From assembly GCA_900470445.1 (NCBI GenBank), contig UCAU01000003.1:1-64000 (forward strand): a stretch of 64,000 nt of DNA, given 5' to 3'. The notes below the pieces were generated by a model. That model saw only the letters and a program-made list of their open reading frames with translations. It was not told the origin of the DNA and did no database searches. This DNA is from Hyphomicrobiales bacterium (lineage in GTDB: Bacteria > Pseudomonadota > Alphaproteobacteria > Rhizobiales > Devosiaceae). This document shows positions 18,149-28,013 of the stretch, one piece after another. The translations under genes were made by a program, and so were the position numbers. Numbering within the stretch: the stretch's first letter is position 1; every line of letters starts with the position of its first letter.

Positions 18149-19993
18149 ATGCCTGCCTATCGTTCCCGCACCACCACCCATGGCCGCAACATGGCCGGCG
18201 CCCGCGGGCTCTGGCGGGCAACGGGCATGAAGGATGGCGACTTCGGCAAGCCCATCATTGCCGTGGTCAATAGCTTCACCCAATTCGTGCCCGGCCACGT
18301 CCATCTCAAGGATCTCGGCCAGCTCGTGGCACGCGAAATCGAGGCCGCCGGCGGCGTTGCCAAGGAATTCAACACCATCGCGGTCGATGACGGCATCGCC
18401 ATGGGCCATGACGGCATGCTCTATTCCCTGCCCAGCCGCGACCTGATCGCCGACTCGGTGGAATATATGGTCAACGCGCATTGCGCCGACGCCATGGTGT
18501 GCATTTCCAATTGCGACAAGATCACCCCCGGCATGCTGAACGCCGCCATGCGCATCAACATCCCCGTGGTGTTCGTGTCGGGCGGCCCGATGGAAGCCGG
18601 CAAGGCCATGCTCAAGGGCAAGCTGCAGGCGCTCGATCTGGTCGACGCCATGGTGATGGCTGCCGACGATCATTATACCGATGCGGAAGTGCAGGCCGTC
18701 GAAGAAGCCGCCTGCCCTACCTGCGGCTCCTGCTCGGGCATGTTCACCGCCAATTCGATGAATTGCCTCACCGAAGCGCTTGGCCTCAGCCTGCCCGGCA
18801 ATGGCTCGACCCTGGCGACGCACTCCGATCGCAAGCGCCTGTTCCAGGAAGCCGGCCACCTGATCGTCGACCTGGCCAAGCGCTGGTACGAGCAGGACGA
18901 CGCCTCGGCGCTGCCGCGCTCCATCGCCACCAAGGCCGCCTTCGAAAACGCCATGGCGCTCGATATCTCCATGGGCGGCTCGACCAATACCGTGCTGCAC
19001 ATCCTGGCCGCGGCCCATGAAGGCGGCGTCGATTTCACCATGGACGACATCAACCGGCTCAGCCTGAAAGTGCCGGTGCTCTCCAAGGTCGCGCCCGCCA
19101 AATCGGACGTGCACATGGAAGACGTGCACCGCGCCGGCGGCATTTTCGCCATTCTCGGCCAGCTCGACCGCGCCGGCCTGATCAATCGCAGCGAACCCAC
19201 GGTTCATGCGGCGACCATGGGCGACGCCATCGACAAGTGGGACATTTCCCGTACCAATTCGGAGAGCGTGCGCCAATTCTACATGGCCGCCCCCGGCGGC
19301 GTGCGCACCACCCAGGCCTTTTCGCAGTCCAACCGCTGGGCCGAGCTTGATCTGGACCGCCAGAACGGGGTCATCCGCTCGGCCGAAAACCCCTTCTCCA
19401 AGGATGGGGGCCTGGCCGTGCTCAAGGGCAATATCGCCATCGATGGCTGCATCGTGAAGACGGCCGGCGTCGATGACTCGATCCTCAAATTCACCGGCCC
19501 GGCCCGTGTGTTCGAGAGCCAGGACGATACGGTCAAGGCAATCCTCTCCAATCAGATCAAGGAGGGCGACGTCCTCGTCATCCGCTACGAAGGCCCGCGC
19601 GGCGGCCCCGGCATGCAGGAAATGCTCTATCCAACGAGCTATCTGAAGTCCAAGGGCCTGGGCAAAGCCTGCGCTCTGCTCACCGACGGCCGCTTCTCCG
19701 GCGGCACCTCGGGCCTCTCCATCGGCCACGTCTCCCCCGAAGCGGCCGAAGGCGGCACGATCGGCCTGGTCCGTGAAGGCGACACGATCGAAATCGACAT
19801 CCCCAACCGCACGATCACGCTGCTGGTGACCGACGACGAACTGGTCCAGCGCCGCCACGATCAGGATGCGCTCGGCTGGAAGCCGGCCCACCCGCGCAAG
19901 CGCAATGTGACCCAGGCCCTACGCGCCTACGCCGCCTTCGCGACGTCCGCCGCCCGCGGCGCCGTGCGCGACCTCGGCAAGCTGGATTTCTAA
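18149..19993 (+). CDS. ilvD: Dihydroxy-acid dehydratase
   Basis: A 614-residue iron-sulfur enzyme that dehydrates dihydroxy acids to the 2-keto acids of valine, leucine, isoleucine and pantothenate synthesis. Cluster cysteines are seen in [10 protein letters not shown] and [13 protein letters not shown], and the C-terminal DGRFSGG motif is present. The length matches the family. The ATG at 18149 ([10 protein letters not shown]) follows CGAGGAAG; a frame opening at 18089 adds a non-family stretch. It stands alone, with strong hairpins upstream and a repeat directly downstream. Confidence 0.96.
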   Translation: MPAYRSRTTTHGRNMAGARGLWRATGMKDGDFGKPIIAVVNSFTQFVPGHVHLKDLGQLVAREIEAAGGVAKEFNTIAVDDGIAMGHDGMLYSLPSRDLIADSVEYMVNAHCADAMVCISNCDKITPGMLNAAMRINIPVVFVSGGPMEAGKAMLKGKLQALDLVDAMVMAADDHYTDAEVQAVEEAACPTCGSCSGMFTANSMNCLTEALGLSLPGNGSTLATHSDRKRLFQEAGHLIVDLAKRWYEQDDASALPRSIATKAAFENAMALDISMGGSTNTVLHILAAAHEGGVDFTMDDINRLSLKVPVLSKVAPAKSDVHMEDVHRAGGIFAILGQLDRAGLINRSEPTVHAATMGDAIDKWDISRTNSESVRQFYMAAPGGVRTTQAFSQSNRWAELDLDRQNGVIRSAENPFSKDGGLAVLKGNIAIDGCIVKTAGVDDSILKFTGPARVFESQDDTVKAILSNQIKEGDVLVIRYEGPRGGPGMQEMLYPTSYLKSKGLGKACALLTDGRFSGGTSGLSIGHVSPEAAEGGTIGLVREGDTIEIDIPNRTITLLVTDDELVQRRHDQDALGWKPAHPRKRNVTQALRAYAAFATSAARGAVRDLGKLDF

Positions 19994-20066
19994 GCCACTT
20001 GCGCTGAACGCGGCGTACTGACAAGTACGCCGCCTCGCTCACATGCCATTAAGATGGCTTTAGCTG
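19990..20066. repeat. GTAC-centred hairpin, distant copy D
   Basis: Between the convergent stops of ilvD and the glycosyltransferase gene. The inner hairpin is GCGGCGTAC-TGACAA-GTACGCCGC. The outer arms are CTAAGCCA, which contains the ilvD stop codon, and TGGCTTTAG. The order of arm, TGCGCT, GTAC hairpin, CGCTC, arm parallels the copies at 10.6, 34.6 and 39.5 kb. It is likely a two-way terminator. Confidence 0.6.
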
Positions 20067-21381
20067 CTAGTCTGGAAAGGCGCGATCGAGCGCCTGCGTA
20101 AGAGCAGTATCGCGACGAAGAGCCTTGTTCGCGCTGATTTCAACCGGCCTGTCATATTTCCAACTCGTGGAAATGCCACGAAAATGCGCAATGAACGCAT
20201 TGTTGGGCTTATGCCGCGTCAGCATCGGACGGTTTTCAACCGCATGTGTTTGTGGTTGAATTTTCAATGCTCGCATCCAGCGCCGCTTGGGCGTCAGTGC
20301 CCATTTGGTCGTCGGACCCGCCATATAATCAGCCTCAGCAGCAATGTTCTTGAAATCGCGATGGCGATATCCGGTGGGACGCCTCCGGTACGGGCTCGAC
20401 CCAGCAGAAGCGATAATACACTGTGCCCGAGCGGGACCTATTGGCGGCCTCAAACACCGTCTCTTGTGTCAAAGGCACCGCCAGCTCGTCTATATCGCAG
20501 TTCAGAATTCCGTTCGCCAGCATCCCAAACCGCCGAAACATGTCAACGATTACCGAGCGCTGCAAGAAATCTGCCCAGAAGATATTTCGCGGATAGGCCT
20601 CGTCCTCACGCGGAAACGTAAATGGCACAGCGACAACGGCAACCTTTTTCAGACCCGGAACCGCTAGTAGCGTGGCCTGAATCTCGTCTAGTCCGTAGCG
20701 TGTCGAATTATTGTCGAACAGCAGAACTGCGTCCACGCCCTGGTTGACCACGTGAAACTGCGCCCAATCACGTATCCAAGCTAGATCGTTATTTTTGGAC
20801 TGCGTGAAAAGGAGGTTGTTTCCGGCGAAAAATTCGCTGTGATTGGGACCAACCGCCACCTGCTGCGCTACACCAGCAAATGTAACTTCAATATGCGTGG
20901 TCCCCTTGGGAGCGCGTAACGACAACACGTGGACCCACGAGCTACGGTGCCATTTTGCTCCAAGCTTGTCATTTGACGGAAGCGCTCTAAATACCGCCTC
21001 CCGGTATGACCCGCCAAGATCGATGGGTGGCGGCCCAATCAGAATGACATCCCGCGCGTGCACGTCCCAGAATGCATCGTAGAACAGCACATCCCGCTCA
21101 TAGCTCGACAGAAACACTTCGCTCCGCGGCCAAGGCGTTGGGAGCAGACCGCGACGCGGCGTGCCCTCCGGCAGCATTAAAGCACTCATCGTCGGTCGTG
21201 TAAGCAATTGGGCCTGCTCGGAAACTGATTGGGGCAAAGCGATCTCTTGACGATGAATTTCTCGTCTTAGAAACTTTGCTTGGGGCTGTCCAGCGCCGTC
21301 GAACCGTGCTAGAGGCTCGCTCAGCCCTCGAGCGGTCTGCCAAGATTGCTCGTTGGTCAGGTTCGATAGCGGGGATTCCAC
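20067..21381 (-). pseudogene. Frameshifted glycosyltransferase (GT92/GT2-like)
   Basis: Two frames join to one protein of about 435 residues. The upstream frame (20335-21381) carries DWAQFHVVNQGVDAVLLFDN, a nucleotide-sugar-binding start, and the DxD-like NCDIDEL. It runs to YYRFCWVEPVPEASHR and then stops. The next frame (ending at 20067) continues with YRHRDFKNIAAEADYMAG and a plausible C-terminal domain. The shift is one base, near 20370. Either the gene is broken or this is a sequencing error. Base composition is visibly poorer in G+C than the neighbours, suggesting transfer. The true start may be GTG 21381 or ATG 21189. Confidence 0.65.
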
Positions 21382-21459
21382 CCTCCCTATCGAACCGACC
21401 TAATCCCCCCAAATCGCCGGACAACTGCAACAGCCGCTTTTGCTCGCCCAAACGAGCAA

Positions 21460-21486
21460 GGCCGGCAGCGCATTGCGCTGCCGGCC
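21460..21486 (-). terminator. Hairpin terminator after the aldo/keto reductase gene
   Basis: A perfect 12-bp stem GGCCGGCAGCGC/GCGCTGCCGGCC with a three-base loop lies 28 bases after the stop, followed on the minus strand by TTGCTCGTTT. Confidence 0.7.
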
Positions 21487-21513
21487 CCGGAATAGTCTCG
21501 AACCAGGCTTGGA

Positions 21514-22383
21514 TCAGCCTTTGCTGGCCACGGCGTCCAGCGTGGCGAAGTCCTCGTCGCTAAGCTGGATGCCAGCCGCGGCGACATTGTCTTCCAGGTG
21601 CTTGACCTTGCCCGTGCCCGGAATGGGCAGCATGACCGGACTGCGCTTGAGCAGCCAGGCCAGCGCGATCTGGCTGGGCGAGGCATTGTGCTTGGCGACG
21701 ACCGCCTTGGCTTCGGCGTGGCCCTCGACCAGATCACCACCGGCCAGCGGGAACCACGGAATGAAGCCGATGCCCTGCTGCTCGCAATAATCGAGCACGT
21801 CCTCGCTCTCGCGATTGGCGAAATTGTAGAGGTTCTGAACCGTCGTGACCTTGAAGTACTTCTGGGCTTCCTTGATCTCGGCCACGCTCACCTGGCTGAG
21901 GCCGGCATGGCGGATAATGCCTTCCTTCTGCAGCTCGGCAATGGTCTCGAACTGCTCGCGGGCTGGCACCTTGGCGTCGATGCGATGCAGCTGCCACAGA
22001 TCGATCCGCTCGATCTTGAGCCGGCGCAGGCTCAGGATCGCGCCCTGACGCAGGAATTCCGGCCGACCCAGTTGCGGCCATTCATTGGGCCCGGTACGGG
22101 TCAGTCCGCCCTTGGTGGCGACGATCGTGCCCTTGGCATAGGGGGCCAGCACCTCACCGATCAGCTCTTCGCTGATATAGGGGCCGTAGCTTTCTGCCGT
22201 GTCTATAAAATCGACATTGAGATCCGGCAGGCGCCGCAGCGTGGCCTTGGCCTCTTCGACATCGGCGGGCGGCCCCCAGATGCCGGGGCCGGTAATGCGC
22301 ATCGCGCCAAAACCGAGCCGGTTGACCTTGAGGTCCCCACCAATGGCAAAGCTGCCCGAAAGAGCTGCGTCAAGTTTCGTCAT
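21514..22383 (-). CDS. Aldo/keto reductase
   Basis: A 289-residue NADPH-dependent oxidoreductase of the TIM-barrel AKR family. The catalytic set is visible: Asp and Tyr in DTAESYGPY (about residues 61-69), Lys in VATKGGL and His in WQLHRID. The C-terminal cofactor region has [16 protein letters not shown]. It probably reduces an aldehyde or ketone of unknown identity. It is a single gene with its own terminator. Confidence 0.88.
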   Translation of the reverse strand: MTKLDAALSGSFAIGGDLKVNRLGFGAMRITGPGIWGPPADVEEAKATLRRLPDLNVDFIDTAESYGPYISEELIGEVLAPYAKGTIVATKGGLTRTGPNEWPQLGRPEFLRQGAILSLRRLKIERIDLWQLHRIDAKVPAREQFETIAELQKEGIIRHAGLSQVSVAEIKEAQKYFKVTTVQNLYNFANRESEDVLDYCEQQGIGFIPWFPLAGGDLVEGHAEAKAVVAKHNASPSQIALAWLLKRSPVMLPIPGTGKVKHLEDNVAAAGIQLSDEDFATLDAVASKG

Positions 22384-22515
22384 TTTGAAGTCTCCGTGTG
22401 AATGCGCCAGAACAGCGCCGGAAGGGTAGGCAGCATCACTGAAAAGATGCCGACAAGTCCTCGCCCTTCGCCAAGCTCGGGGTGAAGTATATTGTTCGAT
22501 CAGGCGCCGATGGCG

Positions 22516-22941
22516 CTAATTGTGTTCTTCGGGTAGGTCCGGCAGCGGCATGAATTCAATGCCTTCTTCAGCCAGTGCAACCACCTCGTCACGGGTGGCC
22601 TCGCCGTAAATGCCCCGCGCCTCGGCTTCCTCGAAATGGATCTTGCGCGCTTCTTCGGCAAATTTGTCGCCGACATAATCGGCTTCGCTCACCACCTTCT
22701 GGCGATAGGCGCGCAGCAGCTCGCGGAATTTGGCGGCTTCGGGATGGCTGGAACTGAGGGAAATCTTTTGCTGGTCGGTGCGCGCCACAGCCGGCGCCAT
22801 GGGCGCCTTGCTGACCTTGCCCGAACCACACACGGCGCAGCTGACGATGCCGCGCGCTTGCTGTTCGTCGAACGCCGCCGCGTTCCTGAACCACGCGTCG
22901 TAATGGTGGCCCTTGTCGCAATTGAGGGAATACTGAATCAC
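22516..22941 (-). CDS. DUF1178 family protein
   Basis: A 141-residue protein of a family widespread in Alphaproteobacteria. The N terminus, MIQYSLNCDKGHHYDAWF, and a CxxC pair near residue 35 (SCAVCGSG) suggest a small zinc-binding domain like those of putative regulatory proteins. The C-terminal half, with GDKFAEEARKIHFEE, is the DUF1178 core. The function is unknown. It is downstream of the amidase, grxC and comF genes in the same direction, a conserved order. Confidence 0.88.
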   Translation of the reverse strand: MIQYSLNCDKGHHYDAWFRNAAAFDEQQARGIVSCAVCGSGKVSKAPMAPAVARTDQQKISLSSSHPEAAKFRELLRAYRQKVVSEADYVGDKFAEEARKIHFEEAEARGIYGEATRDEVVALAEEGIEFMPLPDLPEEHN

Positions 22942-22998
22942 AGAACCGTCCTTGGCGCCCGCGCGGCGCCCGTCTGTTCAATGATATAAGTCATAAGA

Positions 22999-23829
22999 TT
23001 AGTCCTGCAATGTATCGGGCAGGGTAAAATCACGCGCATTGACCAAAGCCGGAATGCGGCCGCGCACCTCAGTCACCAGGTCAGGAGTGATATCGGCCAG
23101 CAATACACCCGGCTCGTCATGCGCCAGCTGCGCCACGATCCGCCCCCATGGGTCGATCACGATGGAGTGCCCGTAGGTTGCCCGCCCATTTTCATGCTGC
23201 CCGCCCTGCGCCGCCGCGATCACATAGGAGCCGGTCTCGATCGCCCGCGCCCGCAGCAGCACTTCCCAATGCGCCTGCCCCGTCGGCACGGTGAAGGCCG
23301 CGGGCACCGCAATCAGCGTCGCGCCTGCATTGGCCAAGCCATTGTAGAGCCTGGGGAAGCGCATGTCGTAGCAGATGGAAAAGCCCAGGGTGATTTCCCC
23401 CAGCGGCGCCGTCACCGCCGCCTCGCCGCCTCTATAGGTGGCGCTTTCCTTATAGGCATTGAGCCCCGCAATATCGGCGTCGAACAGATGGATTTTGTCA
23501 TAAGTGGCAACGATCGCCCCATCGGGCCCAAACAGCACGCTGCGATTGGCAAAGCGGCCATCCTCGAGCGGCACGGCGAGCGAACCGATATGGATATGAA
23601 TGCCGTATTGCCGCGCCAATGCCCCGATCCGCGCCAATTGCGGGTGGCCCTCGAACGGCGCCGCGACCTTGGCCAGTCCCTCGCGATTCTCCGCAAAGAT
23701 CATGGTGACTTCGGGCGTCAGCACATAGGACGCGCCCGCTGCAGCCGCCTCGGCGATCATGGGTTCAAGCGCAGCAAGATTGGCGTCGGGGTCCATGCCC
23801 GAACGCATCTGAATGGCAGCGATTTTCAT
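22999..23829 (-). CDS. Carbon-nitrogen hydrolase (Nit2-like omega-amidase)
   Basis: A 276-residue nitrilase-superfamily hydrolase. The Glu-Lys-Cys triad is seen in LTPEVTM, YDKIHLFD and FSICYDMRFP. The closest familiar group is Nit1/Nit2, which hydrolyses deaminated glutathione or alpha-keto acid monoamides. The gene begins 38 bases after grxC, so co-expression with a glutathione-linked protein fits that role (inference). The ATG at 23829 (MKIAAIQM) is the family start; the longer frame overlaps grxC. Confidence 0.88.
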   Translation of the reverse strand: MKIAAIQMRSGMDPDANLAALEPMIAEAAAAGASYVLTPEVTMIFAENREGLAKVAAPFEGHPQLARIGALARQYGIHIHIGSLAVPLEDGRFANRSVLFGPDGAIVATYDKIHLFDADIAGLNAYKESATYRGGEAAVTAPLGEITLGFSICYDMRFPRLYNGLANAGATLIAVPAAFTVPTGQAHWEVLLRARAIETGSYVIAAAQGGQHENGRATYGHSIVIDPWGRIVAQLAHDEPGVLLADITPDLVTEVRGRIPALVNARDFTLPDTLQD

Positions 23830-23866
23830 TTTTTTTGGGTCCGGGGTGCCACGCCGTGGCGAAATA

Positions 23867-24121
23867 TTAGTCCGCCAGCAAGGGGTCCAGCCCGCCCTGC
23901 CGGTCAAGCGCGGCCATGTCGTCATAGCCACCCACATGGGTTCCCCCGATGAAGATTTGCGGCACGGTGCGGCGGCCGTGGGCGCGCTCGGTCATGGCCG
24001 CGCGCAGGTCCGGATCGAGCACCGTGATCTCGGTATAATCCACGCCCTTGTCGCTCAGCAGCGCCTTGGCCGCATGGCAATAGGGACAGGTCGGGGTGGT
24101 GTAGATCTCGATCTTGCTCAT
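23867..24121 (-). CDS. grxC: Glutaredoxin 3
   Basis: An 84-residue dithiol glutaredoxin with the active site CPYC at residues 12-15 and the TVPQIFI and GG motifs that bind glutathione. It reduces protein disulfides and mixed disulfides in the cytoplasm using glutathione. The length is standard. It lies between comF and the Nit2-like gene. Confidence 0.95.
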   Translation of the reverse strand: MSKIEIYTTPTCPYCHAAKALLSDKGVDYTEITVLDPDLRAAMTERAHGRRTVPQIFIGGTHVGGYDDMAALDRQGGLDPLLAD

Positions 24122-24153
24122 CTGCGCTCTCCGAAAGCTGCGGTGGTTTCCTA

Positions 24154-24951
24154 CTATATGGGCATTTCCGCCGCGATCACAACGCGCGCAAAGCTCATCA
24201 CATCGATATGTTCGACGCCGCTTTTCTTGAGCGCCCGCACCAAGGCCTTGCAGGTCGCCCCGGTGGTATAGACATCGTCGATCAAAACCAGCCGCCGTCC
24301 TGCCCGTCGCGCCAGCCGCTCAATATCCACGGCAAAGGCCCCCGCCACATTGCGGGCCCGCCCGTCGCCGCTCAACCCCACCTGTTGCCGCGTTTTCTTG
24401 ACGCGCCGCACCAATCCCATTTCGCAGTCAAGCCCGGTGAGCTTGGCCAGCTGCAGCGCCAGTTCTGCCGATTGATTATAGCGCCGTTCGCGCAATCGCG
24501 CCGGATGCAGCGGCACCGGCACCAGGATGGGCTTTTCAGCCCATAATTCATGGCCCGCCCCCGCCATCAGCCGCGCGCAGAACCGCGCCAGCTCTGGCCG
24601 ATCGCCATATTTGAGGCGCGACACCAGCGTTCCCGCCAGATCATTATAGACCAAAGCCGCCCGCGCCCGCTCAAAAGGCGGCGGATCGGCAATCGCCTCA
24701 GCCGACAGGGTATCGGGACCCAGCGTCACCTCGAAAGGCAGGCCCAGCACCGGGCAGAGCGGCGCCGTAATCGGCCGCAGCGCGGCAAAACATTTGGCAC
24801 AGAGCGTATCCGCCGTGCCCGTGGGGGCGTCACAAGAGAGGCAAACCGGGGGATAGAGCTGATCGAGCAGGACCTGCCCGGCGCGCCTCACGCCCAGGGC
24901 AAGCCGGCGATGTAAAGGCGTGGTTTTGACAAGCTCGTCCTGGCTCTCCAT
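24154..24951 (-). CDS. comF: ComF family phosphoribosyltransferase-like protein
   Basis: A 265-residue ComF-type protein. An N-terminal zinc finger (CLSCDAPTG...CAKC, about residues 36-58) is followed by a PRTase domain with the PRPP-binding motif LIDDVYTTGAT near residue 223. ComF proteins aid single-stranded DNA handling during natural transformation in some bacteria; the role here is unproven. The ATG at 24951 is preferred to an upstream frame start. It is divergent from the methyltransferase gene with a 44-base gap. Confidence 0.87.
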   Translation of the reverse strand: MESQDELVKTTPLHRRLALGVRRAGQVLLDQLYPPVCLSCDAPTGTADTLCAKCFAALRPITAPLCPVLGLPFEVTLGPDTLSAEAIADPPPFERARAALVYNDLAGTLVSRLKYGDRPELARFCARLMAGAGHELWAEKPILVPVPLHPARLRERRYNQSAELALQLAKLTGLDCEMGLVRRVKKTRQQVGLSGDGRARNVAGAFAVDIERLARRAGRRLVLIDDVYTTGATCKALVRALKKSGVEHIDVMSFARVVIAAEMPI

Positions 24952-24995
24952 AACGAGCCATCCTGCCACGCGCGCAAAACCCGGCAATCCCCTTT

Positions 24996-25826
24996 ATGGC
25001 CAATCCGCCCAAAATCTTCGACACCGCGCTGATCGCAGCCCATTTGGCGCGCCGCGCGCCCGGCGCCAACAATTTCGTCCTGGACCTGGTGCTGGGCGAT
25101 CTCGAGGATCGGATCGGGACGCTGATCCGCGATTTTCCCCGCGCGCTGATCATCGGCCCCGACATCGACGCTCTGCCAACTATTGGCCAATCCGCCAGCG
25201 CCAGTTTCACCTATCAGCGGCTTGCGGCCTTTGCCGGCCCCGACGACCTGGCCGATCTGCCCGAAAGCCCGTTCGATCTCATCGTCTCCCTGCTCCATCT
25301 GCAGGCCGTCAACGATGTGCCCGGCTATATCGCCCGCCTGCGCGCCATTCTGGCGCCCGATGGCCTGCTGACCATTGCCGCTTTGGGCGGCGACACCCTC
25401 ACCGAATTGCGCGAAGCCTTCCTCGCCGCCGATAGTCTGGTCACCGGCGGCGCCTCGGCCCGCGTGGCGCCGATGATCCAGGTCCGCGATGCCGGCGGAT
25501 TGCTGCAACGCGCGGGGCTCGCTTTGCCGGTCGCCGACGTCGAAACCCACATCGTGCGCTATGCCAATCCCTTCGCGCTGATGGCCGAGCTCAAATCCCT
25601 GGGCGCCGCCAATCCCCTGGCCGACCGCCCTCGGCGCCTCGCCACGCCCGCTTTGCTCGCCGCCGCCGCCAGCGCCTATGGCGAGCGCGACGCCGACCCT
25701 GATGGCCGCATCCGCGCCACGCTCGACATCATCTGGCTCTCCGGCTGGGCCCCGCACGAAAACCAGCAAAAACCGCTCAAGCCCGGCAGCGCCACCAGTC
25801 GGCTTGGTGACGTGCTCAAGGGCTAG
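24996..25826 (+). CDS. SAM-dependent methyltransferase, NDUFAF5/BioC-like
   Basis: A 276-residue class I methyltransferase. The N terminus, KIFDTALIAAHLARR, and the SAM region resemble the alphaproteobacterial relatives of human NDUFAF5, a complex I assembly factor. FDLIVSLLHLQAVND matches motif III, and the C-terminal VETHIVRYANPFALMAELK is family-like. The glycine-rich SAM loop is weak (ALIIGPDI). It ends at a two-way terminator shared with carD. Confidence 0.8.
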   Translation: MANPPKIFDTALIAAHLARRAPGANNFVLDLVLGDLEDRIGTLIRDFPRALIIGPDIDALPTIGQSASASFTYQRLAAFAGPDDLADLPESPFDLIVSLLHLQAVNDVPGYIARLRAILAPDGLLTIAALGGDTLTELREAFLAADSLVTGGASARVAPMIQVRDAGGLLQRAGLALPVADVETHIVRYANPFALMAELKSLGAANPLADRPRRLATPALLAAAASAYGERDADPDGRIRATLDIIWLSGWAPHENQQKPLKPGSATSRLGDVLKG

Positions 25827-25877
25827 GACCCCAAGCGAGGGCCCGCCCTCACCAAGTCCAAGCGCACGTCCAAACAA

Positions 25878-25903
25878 AAAGGCCGGTGTCTCCACCGGCC
25901 TTT
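25878..25903. terminator. Two-way terminator between the methyltransferase gene and carD
   Basis: An 11-bp stem AAAGGCCGGTG/CACCGGCCTTT with a four-base loop, bounded by A and T runs on either side, serves the convergent genes on both strands. Confidence 0.75.
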
Positions 25904-25926
25904 CCGTATTTCCTTGAAGCATCCGC

Positions 25927-26490
25927 TTAGGCGGCAGCTTCCTCGTCGCTTTCGGCGGCGTCGGCCTTGGTGCGCTTGGGCGACTTGGCCAGATTCTTTT
26001 CGATCAGCTGCACGGCCTCGGTCAGCGTCAGGCGATTGACCGCGCCGATTTCGCGGCTCATGCGATCCATCGCCTGCTCGAACAGCTGGCGTTCCGAATA
26101 GGACTGCTCGGGCTGCTCTTCGGAGCGATAGAGATCGCGCACGACTTCGGAGATGGCGATCAGATCGCCCGAATTGATCTTGGCTTCATATTCCTGAGCG
26201 CGGCGCGACCACATGGTCCGCTTGACGCGTGCACGACCGGTCACGGTGGTCAGCGCCTGGGTGACCATGTCCTCTTCGGCCAGCTTGCGCATACCGACGG
26301 ATTTGATCTTGGCGACGGGCACGCGAAGGGTCAGCTTGTCTTGCTCGAAACTGATGACGAACAACTCAAGGGTCAGGCCGGCGACTTCTTGTTCCTCGAT
26401 CGAGACGATCACGCCGACGCCATGCGCCGGATAGACAACATACTCGCCCGTCTTGAAACCCAGCCGTGTCTGTACCTTCTTGGCTACCAT
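25927..26490 (-). CDS. carD: CarD family transcriptional regulator
   Basis: A 187-residue RNA-polymerase-binding regulator. The N-terminal Tudor-like domain (FKTGEYVVYPAHGVGVI) contacts the polymerase beta subunit, and the helical C-terminal domain (WSRRAQEYEAKI onward) touches promoter DNA to stabilise open complexes, often at rRNA promoters. The end is acidic and Ala-rich. The ATG at 26490 has AGGAG upstream; an upstream frame adds non-family sequence. Proximity to fdxA is conserved in Rhizobiales. Confidence 0.94.
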   Translation of the reverse strand: MVAKKVQTRLGFKTGEYVVYPAHGVGVIVSIEEQEVAGLTLELFVISFEQDKLTLRVPVAKIKSVGMRKLAEEDMVTQALTTVTGRARVKRTMWSRRAQEYEAKINSGDLIAISEVVRDLYRSEEQPEQSYSERQLFEQAMDRMSREIGAVNRLTLTEAVQLIEKNLAKSPKRTKADAAESDEEAAA

Positions 26491-26999
26491 AGTCTTGGAA
26501 CTCCTTGTTGACGCCCCAAATGGACAATTCCCTGCGGGAAGGATCGTCCACTCCAAACTCATAAACGCCCAAATCGTGGGCGCTGCGCGCAGCAAAAACC
26601 CCATGGCTTTCCAGGTCCGCTTTCCCCGGAGGCCAGGCAACACACCAATGTCGGTCAAAAAAATCGTGCCATCAGGCACGGGTTGGTGACGGGCTCAACT
26701 GCATATAGTGAGACCATAGCACAAAATTTCAGCAAAATCAAAAACTACGAATCAATGACGGATTCATGCCGCCGCGGGACGGCGGTCAATGTGACCGGGA
26801 TATGGCCTTGGCTCGTCAGATAAGCATCAACACACTCGATGTCACCCCGGCGTAGGCCGGGGCCCATCCTGAGATGCTTGGTCTCAGCGTTGAAGGTCTT
26901 ACCAACACCTTGCGGCAACGGCCATATCTCGAGATGGGTCCCGGCCTACGCCGGGATGACACCGTGGATATGCTTGGATGGAGCGCTCGACAGAGTTCC
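26491..26999. other. Intergenic gap, carD to fdxA
   Basis: About 510 bases. The carD-proximal part should contain its promoter; no clear boxes were assigned. 26700-26760 is A/T-rich. 26841-26960 holds a composite palindrome listed separately. No gene is seen. Confidence 0.6.
26841..26960. repeat. Composite palindromic element, copy 3
   Basis: GTCACCCCGGCGTAGGCCGG at 26841 and its near-inverse, ending GCCGGGATGAC at 26960, flank a spacer of about 65 bases. The architecture matches the 17145 and 31876 elements, but the spacer is unrelated and the arm centre is GCGTAGGC. Confidence 0.75.
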
Positions 27000-27338
27000 T
27001 TAGTCGCCTTCGCCGGGGGCCTCTGAGAAGTACTTGGCCAGCTTGCCTTCTTCGCCGTCCTTTTCCTTGGCCTGGGGCAGAGGATCGCGCCGTTCGGTCA
27101 GGTTGGGCCACATGGAGGCAAACTTGGTATTGAGCGCCAGCCATTCGTCCAGCCCGCTTTCGGTATCGGGCTTGATCGCTTCGGCCGGGCATTCAGGCTC
27201 GCACACGCCGCAGTCGATGCACTCGTCCGGGTGGATGACCAGCATATTCTCGCCTTCGTAGAAACAGTCCACCGGACACACTTCGACGCAGTCGGTATAT
27301 TTGCAGGCAATGCAATTATCGGTGACGATATAGGTCAT
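27000..27338 (-). CDS. fdxA: Ferredoxin FdxA (3Fe-4S/4Fe-4S)
   Basis: A 112-residue seven-iron ferredoxin. The N-terminal half has [17 protein letters not shown] and [12 protein letters not shown], giving the cysteine pattern for one 3Fe-4S and one 4Fe-4S cluster. The C-terminal extension, with [12 protein letters not shown], is typical of FdxA. It carries electrons in the cytoplasm; partners are not evident from the neighbours. The start ATG (MTYIVTDNC) is clear. Confidence 0.95.
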   Translation of the reverse strand: MTYIVTDNCIACKYTDCVEVCPVDCFYEGENMLVIHPDECIDCGVCEPECPAEAIKPDTESGLDEWLALNTKFASMWPNLTERRDPLPQAKEKDGEEGKLAKYFSEAPGEGD

Positions 27339-27501
27339 CTATTGGGCAGTCCCGAACGATGGTCCGGCGCCGGGAGGGACGGGGCCGGATGGTCTCAACG
27401 GCTGCGGTGCTAAACCCTTTTGGCTTTCCCTGCAAGATCGTGCGGGGGCAGGGTTTGGCCCGCATTGGGCAATGGCCAGCAAATTTTCCCGCGCCGGCCG
27501 A

Positions 27502-28011
27502 TCATCCTGCCACATGGCGATAGACCAGATCCTCTTTGTCCTGCCTTGGTGCATCCGGATCGAGCCGGGCGCCCAGCTTTTCGGCCAGCGTCCGCGACCG
27601 TGCATTGTCCTGATCGACATAGCTCACCAGCGTCGGCAGCTTCAGCACCGCAAAGGCCCAGTCCCGCATGGCGCGCGCGGCTTCCAGCGCATAGCCCTTC
27701 CCCTCGAAGGGCGCATAGATCAGCCAGCCTAGTTCTTTTTCGGGAAAGAGCGGACCATGATTGATCCCCACCTGCCCGACGCACTCGCCCGTTGACCGCA
27801 GATCGATCATCAGCGCCCCATGCCCGAACAGCTCCCAGCAGGCAATATCGTGGCAGAATGTGAGCCAGGCGCCCCTGGTGTCGAAGGGCCCGCCCATATA
27901 GCGCGACCGCGGCGAGCCCAGAAACTGCGCATAATCAGCAAAGTCGTCCAGCGCCGGTGCGCGCAGCACCAGTCGCTCGGTGGTGAGGGTTGGAATGTCG
28001 CCGAAGGGCAT
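27502..28011 (-). CDS. GNAT family N-acetyltransferase
   Basis: A 169-residue acetyltransferase of the RimJ/RimL-like group: an N-terminal TERLVLRAP strand, a central VGQVGINHG, and the acetyl-CoA region with GKGYALEAARAM near residue 107. The substrate could be a ribosomal protein, an amino acid or a small molecule. It begins two bases after the stop of the S4-domain gene, so the two are almost certainly co-transcribed. Confidence 0.85.
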   Translation of the reverse strand: MPFGDIPTLTTERLVLRAPALDDFADYAQFLGSPRSRYMGGPFDTRGAWLTFCHDIACWELFGHGALMIDLRSTGECVGQVGINHGPLFPEKELGWLIYAPFEGKGYALEAARAMRDWAFAVLKLPTLVSYVDQDNARSRTLAEKLGARLDPDAPRQDKEDLVYRHVAG

Positions 28012-28013
28012 AT

